64,000 bases of DNA from Solwaraspora sp. WMMD791. GTDB taxonomy: Bacteria; Actinomycetota; Actinomycetes; Mycobacteriales; Micromonosporaceae. The first letter of the stretch is position 1; each line of letters starts with the position of its first letter. A program made the position numbers and the translations under genes. The notes beneath the pieces were generated by a model. It searched no databases and was not told the origin of the DNA. It saw nothing but the letters and a program-made list of their open reading frames with translations. The DNA lies in NCBI RefSeq assembly GCF_029581195.1, contig NZ_CP120737.1, forward strand, positions 3,387,001 through 3,451,000. The letters run 5' to 3'. This document shows, one piece after another, positions 1 to 7,287 of the stretch.

Positions 1-1674
1 CACCTGTTCCGGATCGGTTCGGTGTCGAAGCTGATCACCGCGACCGCCGCCATGCAGCTCGTCGAGTCCGGCAGCATCGACCTCGACGCCGACATCGACA
101 CCTACCTCGACTACGACCTGCCGCGAAGCTTCGACGAGCCGATCACCATGCGGCACCTGCTGACCCACACCGCCGGCTTCGAGGAGCGGATCGCCGGCCT
201 GATCGGTGAGGAAGGCACCCAGGTCGACCTGCGCAAGGCGCTCGTCACCGACCCACCGGAGCAGGTCTACCGGCCGGGCACCATGCCGGCCTACTCCAAC
301 TACGGCAACTCGTTGGCCGGCTACATCGTCGAACGGGTCAGCGGGCTGACCTTCGAGGAGTACGTCGAGGAGAACATCTTCGACCGCCTCGGCATGACCT
401 CGTCGTCGTTCCGCCAACCGCTGCCGGCCGATCTGGCCGACCGGGTGTCGAACGGCTACGACAACGTGTCCTCGCCGGCCGGGTATTTCGAGATCATCGG
501 CACCCCGCCCGCCGGGTCGATGAGCGCCTCGGCCCCGGACATGGCCCGCTTCATGCTCGCCCACCTGGGCGAACCCGTCGGCGACACCCCGATGCTCGAC
601 GAATCGACGCTGGAGCTGATGCACCAGCCGGCGCTCGACGAGTCCACGCTCGGCACCCTCGCCGGTGCACCGAGGATGACGTTGGGCTTCTTCGACGAGA
701 GCCGCAACGGCCGACGGATCATCGGGCACGGCGGCGATACCCAGTACTTCCACTCGCACCTGCAGATCTACCCGGAGGAAGGCGCCGGCCTGTTCGTCTC
801 GCTCAACAGCACCGGGACTTCGGGACTGGCCGTCCACGAGCTTCGGCAGAACCTGACGAAGGCTTTCGCCGACCGCTACTTCCCGGCAGTGCCCGATACC
901 GCAGTGAACGACACACCGGTGAACAACTCACCGGCCGGCTCTGCCGAACGAGCCGCGCTGGCTGCCGGCACGTACGGAAGCTCCCGCGCCGTCGAGAGCA
1001 ACTTCATGACCCTGTTCGGCCTGGTCGGGCGGACCACGGTGAGCGTCCAGGACGGCGATCGGCTGCTGTTCGAGCCCCGCCCGCTGTCCGATTCCGCCGC
1101 CGTCTACGAAGAGATCGAGCCCTGGGTCTGGCGTGAGGTCGGCGGGCAGAACACGGTCGCGATACGGGCGGTCGACGGCAAGGTCGACGCGATCAGCTTC
1201 GACTCCGCGTTCGCACTGGTGCCCGTCGAGGCCGCGCGCAGCACCTACCTGGCCATCCCGGTGATCGCCGCCTCGGTGCTTGTCCTGCTGCTCACCGTCC
1301 TGGCCTGGCCGATCGGGGCGATCGGTCGCCGGCTGCTGCGGCGGGCACCACGTGATCGGGCCGGCCGCACCGCACGCATTCTGAGCCGGGTCGCCGTCGT
1401 CAGCGCTCTGCTCGCGATCGGCGGCTGGGTGGGGAGCATCGTGCTCATCATGGGCATGGAGAACCTCTCCACCGTCTCGTTGCGCAACGTGCAGGTGGCT
1501 CAGCTGATCGGCCTGCTCGGGGTGATCCCCGCAGCGGTCCGGCTGGCCGACGACATCCGCCGGCGGGTCGGCTGGTCGCGGATCGCCGGCAGCGCCCTGG
1601 TCCTGCTGGCTCTGACCGGTACAGGGTGGTTCGCTGTCGAGTTCATGCTGCTCTCACCCAACATCTCCTACTGA
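1..1674 (+). CDS. Serine hydrolase, beta-lactamase (class C/PBP4*-like) family, membrane-anchored; 5' truncated by window edge
   Basis: The frame is open from base 1, so the true start lies upstream; 557 residues are visible. The SxxK motif (S-V-S-K, bases 19-30) is intact and carries the nucleophilic serine. The second motif is YSN within YSNYGN (near base 292), and a HGG motif (GHGGDT, near base 727) takes the place of KTG, as in esterases and D-aminopeptidases of the class C fold. About 400 residues of catalytic and accessory domain precede four probable membrane helices at the C-terminus (coding bases about 1240-1670). The hydrolase domain is therefore predicted to face outwards. Likely activities are peptidase or esterase; resistance to beta-lactams cannot be assumed. 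A two-component system follows on the same strand. Confidence 0.88.
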   Translation, partial: HLFRIGSVSKLITATAAMQLVESGSIDLDADIDTYLDYDLPRSFDEPITMRHLLTHTAGFEERIAGLIGEEGTQVDLRKALVTDPPEQVYRPGTMPAYSNYGNSLAGYIVERVSGLTFEEYVEENIFDRLGMTSSSFRQPLPADLADRVSNGYDNVSSPAGYFEIIGTPPAGSMSASAPDMARFMLAHLGEPVGDTPMLDESTLELMHQPALDESTLGTLAGAPRMTLGFFDESRNGRRIIGHGGDTQYFHSHLQIYPEEGAGLFVSLNSTGTSGLAVHELRQNLTKAFADRYFPAVPDTAVNDTPVNNSPAGSAERAALAAGTYGSSRAVESNFMTLFGLVGRTTVSVQDGDRLLFEPRPLSDSAAVYEEIEPWVWREVGGQNTVAIRAVDGKVDAISFDSAFALVPVEAARSTYLAIPVIAASVLVLLLTVLAWPIGAIGRRLLRRAPRDRAGRTARILSRVAVVSALLAIGGWVGSIVLIMGMENLSTVSLRNVQVAQLIGLLGVIPAAVRLADDIRRRVGWSRIAGSALVLLALTGTGWFAVEFMLLSPNISY

Positions 1675-1727
1675 CCGTCGCGACCCGCCCGATCCGTCTC
1701 GCTCAACGAGTAGAGGATGCTGACACG

Positions 1728-3068
1728 GTGAACGACCACATCGGGGGCGACCCGGTCACCGCACCGGCCGCTGGGCCGACCGGGCCGGCGGACCCGTCCC
1801 GGTTGACGAAGCGGTTGGACGTACTGCTCGCCCGCCTCGGGGTCGCCGGGCCGTTCGCCCGGGACTGCCTGCTCGCGGTCGGCGTCGCCGGGCTGACGTT
1901 CACGTTGATGGCGGCTGTGTTCTGGGTCGTGACACCGCCGGGCGAGATCGTGCTCGACCCAGCGCAGGCCTGGTTGCTCGTCGCGCTCGGTGTCGGGCAG
2001 GCACTGCTGCTCTGTCTGCGTCGGGTCCGCCCGGTGGTCTGCCTCGTCGGCGCCGTCGGACTGCAGGTGGTGATGATCGCCCTGTCTCCGCCGGACGCGA
2101 CGATCCGCGGGCTCGCACCGATCGTCGTCGCGTACACCATCGGGGCTCTACTGCCGGCCCGGCGGGCCTTGGCGCTGGTCGGCGCGGCGGTAGCGGTCGA
2201 GGCGACGGCGGCGTTCGTCATCGCCGCCGCGACGACACCGGCCCTGCTGCTGGCAGCGCTCGGCCCGGCTGGGTCGAGCGCGATGTCCAACCTCGGCGCA
2301 TTCGCCGTCGGCAACTACGTGGCGACCCGCCGAAGCTACGTACAGCTGCTGCGGTTGCAGGCGGCTGAGGTGGTCCGGACCCAGCAGGCGAAGGTGCGGG
2401 CGGCGATCGGTGCGGAACGCACCCAGATGGCTCGGGAGCTGCACGACGTCGCCGCCCACCACCTGTCCGGCATGGTGGTGCAGGCGGCGGCGGTGCACCG
2501 GCTGATCGACCGGGATCCGGCCGCGGCGAAGGAGGGGGTGGCCTGGATCCGGTCGCAGGGCAAGGAGACGCTGGACAACCTGCGGCTGGTCGTCGGGGTG
2601 TTGCGGGGCACCCCGGGTGACCGGGCCGACGAGGCGTCCGGGCCCGGCGGGGGAAACGTGCCGGTCCCCGGACTGGGGGTGCTGGGCGAGCTGGTCCGCA
2701 CTGCCCGGGACCTGGGTACGCCGGTCGAGTTCGATGTCGACGGCGTACCCCGCCCGGTGCCGCCGATCGCCGACGTCGCGCTGTACCGGATGGTGCAGGA
2801 ATCGTTGTCGAACGCCCGCCAGCACGCCCCCGGCGCGTCGGTCCGGGTGGTGCTGCGCTACCTGCCGCGCGAGGTGGCCGTGTCGGTGCGCAACGCTCCA
2901 CCGGCGCGCCGACCCGCACCGGCGGCCCGGGCCAGCAGCGGCGTCGGGCTCGTCGGCATGCGGGAACGGGCACAGCTGATCGGTGCCCGGTTCGCGGCCG
3001 GTCCGACCGCCGACGGTGGCTGGTCGGTCACCGCGACACTGACAGACAAGGGAGGCGACCGGTCGTGA
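1728..3068 (+). CDS. Two-component sensor histidine kinase, NarL-partner type (HisKA_3)
   Basis: Membrane kinase of 446 residues that autophosphorylates and passes phosphate to the overlapping response regulator. Several hydrophobic helices fill residues about 45-200. The H-box [14 protein letters not shown] lies near residue 240 and is typical of HisKA_3 kinases. A HATPase_c region follows, with the N-box-like [14 protein letters not shown] and the G-box [12 protein letters not shown] chose the GTG at 1728 because the frame upstream runs into the preceding gene and a GAGG motif lies about 11 bases before it. The last codons overlap the next start as GTGA, indicating translational coupling. 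No extracellular sensor domain is evident, so the stimulus is probably sensed in or near the membrane. It may respond to cell-envelope stress, but that is inference. Confidence 0.9.
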   Translation: MNDHIGGDPVTAPAAGPTGPADPSRLTKRLDVLLARLGVAGPFARDCLLAVGVAGLTFTLMAAVFWVVTPPGEIVLDPAQAWLLVALGVGQALLLCLRRVRPVVCLVGAVGLQVVMIALSPPDATIRGLAPIVVAYTIGALLPARRALALVGAAVAVEATAAFVIAAATTPALLLAALGPAGSSAMSNLGAFAVGNYVATRRSYVQLLRLQAAEVVRTQQAKVRAAIGAERTQMARELHDVAAHHLSGMVVQAAAVHRLIDRDPAAAKEGVAWIRSQGKETLDNLRLVVGVLRGTPGDRADEASGPGGGNVPVPGLGVLGELVRTARDLGTPVEFDVDGVPRPVPPIADVALYRMVQESLSNARQHAPGASVRVVLRYLPREVAVSVRNAPPARRPAPAARASSGVGLVGMRERAQLIGARFAAGPTADGGWSVTATLTDKGGDRS

Positions 3069-3766
3069 CCGGGACACAGATGGACAGTGGGGCCGAGGGC
3101 GGCACCGGGACGATCCGCGTGATGCTGGTCGACGACCAGGCGGTGGTGCGGGCCGGTTTCCGGGTGCTGCTGGAGCAGGCCGAGGAGATCGAGGTGGTGG
3201 CGGAGGCGTCCAGCGGGTCAGCTGCGGTGACCGCCGCCCGGCAGCTGCGTCCCGACGTGATCTGCATGGACGTGCGGATGCCCGGCGGGGACGGGCTCAC
3301 CGCGACCCGGCAGATCCTGGCCGAGGCGGGCGAGCGGCCACCGGCCGTCCTGGTGGTGACCACGTTCGACCTCGACGAGTACGTCTTCGGCGCGCTCGAA
3401 TCCGGGGCCAGCGGTTTCATCCTGAAAGACTGCGAGCCGGAGGAGCTGGTCGACGCGATTCGTCGGTTGGCCAGCGGGTACGGCCTGGTCGACCAGACGG
3501 TGACCCGCCGGGTGATCGCCGAGTTCGCCCGGCGGCGGGCGGTGGCGCCGACCGAGTCGGCGGCCGCGCACCAGCTCACCCCGCGGGAGGCCGAGATCGT
3601 CCGGCTGCTCGCCAAGGGCCTGTCCAACAACGAGATCGCCGACGAGCTGTTCATCGAGACCAGCACCGTCAAGTCGCATCTGGGGCGGGCGATGGCGAAG
3701 ATCGGGGTACGGGACCGGCTGCAGACGGTGGTGTGGGCGTACCAGAACGGGCTGGTGCCCCGCTGA
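3065..3766 (+). CDS. Response regulator, NarL/FixJ (LuxR-HTH) family
   Basis: DNA-binding partner of the kinase immediately upstream; its GTG start overlaps the kinase stop. The 233-residue protein has a receiver domain with the acidic pair in MLVDDQ near residue 22, the phospho-acceptor aspartate in [11 protein letters not shown] near residue 68, and a conserved lysine in FILKDCEP. A LuxR-type helix-turn-helix follows ([36 protein letters not shown]). An alternative ATG start at 3080 is possible. A stem-loop follows the stop. The two genes form a compact operon; its targets cannot be read from the sequence, though the adjacent serine hydrolase is a candidate. Confidence 0.93.
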   Translation: MTGTQMDSGAEGGTGTIRVMLVDDQAVVRAGFRVLLEQAEEIEVVAEASSGSAAVTAARQLRPDVICMDVRMPGGDGLTATRQILAEAGERPPAVLVVTTFDLDEYVFGALESGASGFILKDCEPEELVDAIRRLASGYGLVDQTVTRRVIAEFARRRAVAPTESAAAHQLTPREAEIVRLLAKGLSNNEIADELFIETSTVKSHLGRAMAKIGVRDRLQTVVWAYQNGLVPR

Positions 3767-3810
3767 CGCCGCAGCCACTCGCACCTCGCCGGTAGGACTG
3801 CGACCGTGGC

Positions 3811-3837
3811 CCCGGGTCCGCCCGGCTGCGACCCGGG
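3811..3837. terminator. Stem-loop between convergent genes
   Basis: CCCGGGTC at 3811-3818 pairs with GACCCGGG at 3830-3837 around an 11-base loop. It lies between the convergent response regulator and ridA-like genes, so it could serve both. No U-tract follows, as is common in GC-rich actinobacteria. Confidence 0.5.
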
Positions 3838-3841
3838 CCCG

Positions 3842-4255
3842 TCAGTCGAGGACGGCGTCGGCTTCGATCTCGACGCGTACGTCCGGTGCGTACAGCACCT
3901 CGACGCCGATCAGCGACGACGGCGGCAGCGGTTGCGGGAGGCCGACCTCGTCGGCCACCCGGGCCACGCCGGCCATGAACTCGTCCATCTGCTCCGGTGT
4001 CCAGTCGGTGACGTAGAACCGGAGTCGGACGACGTCGGCAAAGCTCGCGCCGGCACCGGCGAGACCGCGTGCGGTGTTGCGCAGCGCCTGCGCGACCTGG
4101 TCGGCGAGGTCGTCGACGTCGCCGGCCGGCTTGCCGTCGGCGTCGCGGCCGACCTGGCCGGCGACCTGCACATGGCGGGTGCCGGTGGCGATCGACACGT
4201 GGTGGTACGGGACAGGCTGGGCCATCCCTGCCGGGGAGAGCAGCTGAACACTCAC
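3842..4255 (-). CDS. RidA family protein (YjgF/YER057c/UK114)
   Basis: Small cytoplasmic protein of 137 residues, the usual RidA length. RidA proteins are trimers that hydrolyse reactive enamine/imine intermediates; many paralogues have other deaminase roles. Supporting motifs are [13 protein letters not shown] near the N-terminus, [32 protein letters not shown] in the middle, and the C-terminal [25 protein letters not shown]. The usual substrate-binding Arg is represented by R in RLRFYVTD. The GTG start has a good ribosome site (GAAGGGA, 4308-4314, is too far; AAGGGAACC at 4262-4270 on this strand is correctly spaced). It diverges from an HxlR regulator with which it shares palindromic operators, so it is probably that regulator's target. 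Confidence 0.88.
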   Translation of the reverse strand: MSVQLLSPAGMAQPVPYHHVSIATGTRHVQVAGQVGRDADGKPAGDVDDLADQVAQALRNTARGLAGAGASFADVVRLRFYVTDWTPEQMDEFMAGVARVADEVGLPQPLPPSSLIGVEVLYAPDVRVEIEADAVLD

Positions 4256-4260
4256 GGGTG

Positions 4261-4317
4261 GTTCCCTTCGTCGACCGATGATCGGTATCCAACGTATACC
4301 TGGTATCCGAAGGGAAC
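4261..4317. promoter_or_regulatory. Shared ridA/hxlR control region with nested palindromes
   Basis: The 81-base gap between the divergent genes is packed with symmetry. ATACC-T-GGTAT (4296-4306) is a perfect odd palindrome. GGTAT (4284-4288) and ATACC (4296-4300) form an overlapping inverted repeat, and GGTATCC occurs directly at 4284 and 4302. GTTCCCTTCG (4261-4270) and CGAAGGGAAC (4308-4317) are perfect 10-base inverted arms enclosing the set. These are the expected form of operators for the HxlR dimer. GATACT (4324-4329) just before the regulator start may be its -10 element, giving a nearly leaderless transcript. Confidence 0.65.
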
Positions 4318-4336
4318 TTCAACGATACTAGGTGTC

Positions 4337-4711
4337 ATGCCGGAAACCACTCCCGTACACCCTGACTCTCCGCTCAGCGCCGAGCAGCGCGAGCTGCTCG
4401 ACCAGGTGCTCGACAAATGGTCGCTGCGGGTACTCGAGACGCTCTGCGAGCGACCGCTGCGGTTCAACGAGCTCCGCCGGGCGATCCCGGCGGTCACCCA
4501 GAAGTCGCTGACCGCCACGCTGCGCCGGCTCGAACGCAACGGGATGGTCGAGCGGGTCGTCACCGGCACCCGCCCGCTCGCCGTCGAGTACCGCGTCGCT
4601 CCGCTGGGCAAGACCCTGCAGGACCTCGTCGACGCCCTGTTCGGCTGGACCGCCGCCAACTACGCCGAGGTCGAACGCGCCCGCCGACGCTACGACGACG
4701 AGACGGCGTAG
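4337..4711 (+). CDS. HxlR family winged-helix transcriptional regulator
   Basis: A 124-residue single-domain regulator. The signature lies between residues 15 and 85: LLDQVLDKWSLRVLETLCERPLRF, then FNELRRAIPAVTQKSLTATLRRLERNGMVERVV, then YRVAPLGKTLQ. HxlR proteins usually carry a conserved cysteine near the N-terminus of the winged helix that senses reactive species; here a Cys occurs in LCERP, offset from the usual place, so redox sensing is not assured. The ATG at 4337 starts just after the operator region. The C-terminus overlaps the convergent downstream gene by 22 bases. It probably regulates the divergent ridA-like gene and itself. Confidence 0.88.
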   Translation: MPETTPVHPDSPLSAEQRELLDQVLDKWSLRVLETLCERPLRFNELRRAIPAVTQKSLTATLRRLERNGMVERVVTGTRPLAVEYRVAPLGKTLQDLVDALFGWTAANYAEVERARRRYDDETA

Positions 4712-5610
4712 CCGCGCGCCAACTCCGACCACCGTCGCGAACCGCCGGGCAGCGGCCAGGCCCGGGTGGGGGCGTGACCGGACCGGATCGTCGCCAGCTG
4801 CGCGGCGTACCGCCGATTGACCGCGACCACCGCGTCGGCCGCCCCCGCCGTGCCGGCCTCGACCAGCGGCCGCATCCGTTCGGTCGTCGCCTCGTAGTGC
4901 CGCAGCGCGGCCTCGGTCTCGACGTCGGCCCGCCAGGCCGACGCCAGCGACAGGGCCAGCACCGGCGGCTGTCGGCCCTCGGCGTGCGCGGCGACCAGCC
5001 GGTCGTGCCCGTCGAGCAGGACGTAGCAGTCCAGGCCGCTGATCCACCACAGCAGCACCGGCGCGAGAGTGCCGTCACGAACCTGCTTGCGGTACGCGCG
5101 GACCCGGGGATCGCCCACAGCCGCGAGCCGGCGCAGCGGCAGCACCTGGCCCGGGTCGCGCACGGCGAACCAGTCGACGACGCCCCGGTCGTCCGACAGC
5201 GGGGTGACCGCCGGGTCGGTCGCCGGCCGGCTGATCACCCACCGTCCATCGTGCAACGGGCCGAGCGGGGTCGCGTCCAACGCCGTGGCGAACCGGTGCG
5301 CCCACCGGGCGTGCCACCCTCCGTCATCGGTACCCGCGTGACGAGCCGAGACCGTGGCGAGCGGCCCGACCGACCGGGCCTGCGCGGCCCGTACCGGCGG
5401 GACCGGGCCGACGAACCGGCCGGTACGCACGTAGTCGACGCCGCCGTGGTCGGCCGCGACGACCGCGAACAGCACCGGGCTGCCGGCCTGCTCCAGCAGC
5501 AGCCGGCCGGCACCGGCCACCCGCACCCGCAGGCCGGGCCGGCGCGGTGCGGCGACGTCGCAGACGAGCGCCTGCCACGCGCCGGCGACCGGCTGGTCCA
5601 TCCTGTGCAT
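4690..5610 (-). CDS. Protein of unknown function with a ParB-like LDGHDRLVAA motif
   Basis: A 306-residue cytoplasmic protein that I do not recognise as a named family. The only clear motif is CYVLLDGHDRLVAAHAEGRQPPVLALSLA near residue 215, which resembles the DGHHR-type nucleotide-binding loop of ParB/sulfiredoxin-fold domains. Just before it, DPRVRAYRKQVRDGTLAPVLLWW looks like the helical segment preceding that loop in ParB domains. The N-terminal half is unassigned and rich in Ala, Val and Pro. No HTH is evident, so a DNA partition role is unlikely. It may use CTP or ATP, but that is speculation. An alternative ATG lies nine bases downstream. It converges on the HxlR gene with a 22-base overlap. 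Confidence 0.7.
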   Translation of the reverse strand: MHRMDQPVAGAWQALVCDVAAPRRPGLRVRVAGAGRLLLEQAGSPVLFAVVAADHGGVDYVRTGRFVGPVPPVRAAQARSVGPLATVSARHAGTDDGGWHARWAHRFATALDATPLGPLHDGRWVISRPATDPAVTPLSDDRGVVDWFAVRDPGQVLPLRRLAAVGDPRVRAYRKQVRDGTLAPVLLWWISGLDCYVLLDGHDRLVAAHAEGRQPPVLALSLASAWRADVETEAALRHYEATTERMRPLVEAGTAGAADAVVAVNRRYAAQLATIRSGHAPTRAWPLPGGSRRWSELARGYAVSSS

Positions 5611-5687
5611 CTACGGCATGGTAGGACCCGCCCGCCTGCTCGCCCGGTCGGTAGGATGTGACCCGACGACGCGGGACGGAGGGCAGC

Positions 5688-6092
5688 GTGCACCTGTCGC
5701 GCCGTCGACGGCACCCGAGGCCCCTGCCGCTGCTGCTGGCCCTGCCGCTGCTGCTGGCCCTGCTGCTCTGGGTGCCGCTGTCGATCACCGCGCCCGCACC
5801 CGCAACGCAACCGGCGACCGCGGCACTACCGGTGTCGGCTGCCGTGTCGGTGGTCGCCGCGCCGGCTGCACACCAGCTGTCCCCGGTCACCGGAGGCGCA
5901 CATCTGATGGCCCGGGAGGGCGCGCACCGGTCGGCACCCGCCGGGCCGGACGCCGTCGTCACGGTCGTCACCGCCGGAGCGGCATGGCGGGACTGGACCC
6001 GTCGGTCCGACCGGCGTTCGCTTCTCCCCCGGCACGGCCACGACCAGCGCGGCAGCCGGGCACCACCGAGCCGACCGGTCACGACCGACTGA
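5688..6092 (+). CDS. Small membrane-anchored or secreted protein of unknown function
   Basis: A 134-residue protein beginning with a basic stretch (HLSRRRRHPRP), then a leucine-rich hydrophobic segment (residues about 12-38) that acts as signal peptide or anchor, then an Ala/Val/Pro-rich region and an Arg-rich C-terminal tail. I chose the GTG at 5688 because GGAGGG at 5678-5683 lies five bases upstream; a longer ATG frame from 5658 lacks such a site. No known domain is visible. The leucine stretch is encoded by near-repeats of CTGCTGCTGGCCCTG. It precedes the dedA-like gene by 84 bases, possibly in one transcript. Confidence 0.55.
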   Translation: MHLSRRRRHPRPLPLLLALPLLLALLLWVPLSITAPAPATQPATAALPVSAAVSVVAAPAAHQLSPVTGGAHLMAREGAHRSAPAGPDAVVTVVTAGAAWRDWTRRSDRRSLLPRHGHDQRGSRAPPSRPVTTD

Positions 6093-6176
6093 CCGCGACC
6101 CGCCGCCGGCGGATCGCGGCGTCGCAACTGTCCACAAGGTAGTCGGGGTCGTCGGGGTCGAGCGGAGGATGTCGGG

Positions 6177-6965
6177 ATGATCGGTGCACTGTCGTACGTC
6201 GCTGCGGAGGTCCCGTCCAACGGGCCGCCCTCCGGTGGGATCACCGGATTCGTCGTCGACCTCATGGAGCGACTCGGCGGCCCGGGTGCCGGGCTGGCGG
6301 TGGCTCTGGAGAACCTGTTCCCACCGATCCCGAGCGAGGTGATCCTGCCGCTGGCCGGCTTCACCGCCAGCCAGGGCCGGATGAGCCTGACCGGGGCGAT
6401 CTGCTGGACCACCCTGGGGTCACTGGTCGGCGCGCTGGCCCTGTACTACATCGGGGCGGCGCTCGGGCGGGACCGGGTGCGGCACATCGCCGAACGACTG
6501 CCGCTGGTCAAACTGTCGGACGTCGACAAGACCGAGGCCTGGTTCCTGCGGCACGGGAAGAAGGCGGTGTTCTTCGGCCGGATGATCCCGATCTTCCGGA
6601 GTCTGATCTCCATCCCGGCCGGCGTGGAACGCATGCCGGTCGGCGTGTTCGCGCTCTACACGGCGCTCGGCAGCCTGATCTGGAACACCGCCTTCGTGCT
6701 GGCCGGTTACTCGCTCGGCGAGAACTGGCACGTCGTCGAGTCGTACGCGGGGGTGCTGCAGAAGCTGGTGATCGCGGTCTGCGCACTGGCCGCCGGCTGG
6801 TTCGCGGTGACCCGGATCCGGCAGATCCGCCGGGCGGCGCACGCACCCGGCGTCGACACCGGCATCGAACCGGTCGCCCCGGTCGGCGGGCAGCCCGACG
6901 CCGGCACCGTATACCGCAGCAGGTGGGCCACGAACGATCCACCGTCGGACCTGTTCCCCGAGTAG
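6177..6965 (+). CDS. DedA family integral membrane protein
   Basis: A 262-residue DedA/VTT-domain protein. These proteins help recycle lipid carriers across the membrane; some export undecaprenyl phosphate or phosphatidylethanolamine analogues. The signature includes ENLFPPIPSEVILPLAGFTASQG (residues about 42-65), GSLVGALALYYIGAALGRDRV, the charged segment WFLRHGKKAVFFGRMIPIFRSLISIPAGVERMPVGVFALYTALGSLIWNTAFVLAGYSLG, and a final membrane helix near residue 205. The glutamate and arginines required in E. coli DedA homologues (the E in PSEV, R in FFGRMIP and FRSLIS) are present. The cytoplasmic tail of about 45 residues is unremarkable. The sequence just upstream has GGAGG at 6164-6168. Confidence 0.92.
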   Translation: MIGALSYVAAEVPSNGPPSGGITGFVVDLMERLGGPGAGLAVALENLFPPIPSEVILPLAGFTASQGRMSLTGAICWTTLGSLVGALALYYIGAALGRDRVRHIAERLPLVKLSDVDKTEAWFLRHGKKAVFFGRMIPIFRSLISIPAGVERMPVGVFALYTALGSLIWNTAFVLAGYSLGENWHVVESYAGVLQKLVIAVCALAAGWFAVTRIRQIRRAAHAPGVDTGIEPVAPVGGQPDAGTVYRSRWATNDPPSDLFPE

Positions 6966-7287
6966 GGCCACCCACCCGCGGGTTGTGGGAACGCGCCCAC
7001 GCGCCCGGTCGGGCCTGCGGCTTTACACAGTTGGGGTCGACGTGCGGACGACCGGACGTGCCGGCAACCGGTCGATCGGTGGACCTGCGGTCGACCGTTG
7101 CGCGACATGGACGGGGCCGGCACGTCAATCCCGCCCGAACGCCGACCAAGAGTCTGGAATCCGACTCACGTCGCATGGTACGAATGCGCCCTGACGCGGG
7201 GTCAACGCCCGCACACGGATCGGTTTAGCTACATTCACCGACATCTGCGGCGGCGGACGGCGGCAACTCAAGGGACGGAGTTCGCAG
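6966..7287. other. Intergenic region upstream of the sensor kinase
   Basis: This 322-base stretch has no supported gene. It holds one modest stem-loop candidate (CGACCGG 7049-7055 with CCGGTCG 7068-7074). A less GC-rich segment at about 7220-7240 (GTTTAGCTACATTC) is the best candidate promoter region. AGGGACGGAG at 7271-7280 is the ribosome site for the next gene. I see no clear operator. Confidence 0.5.
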
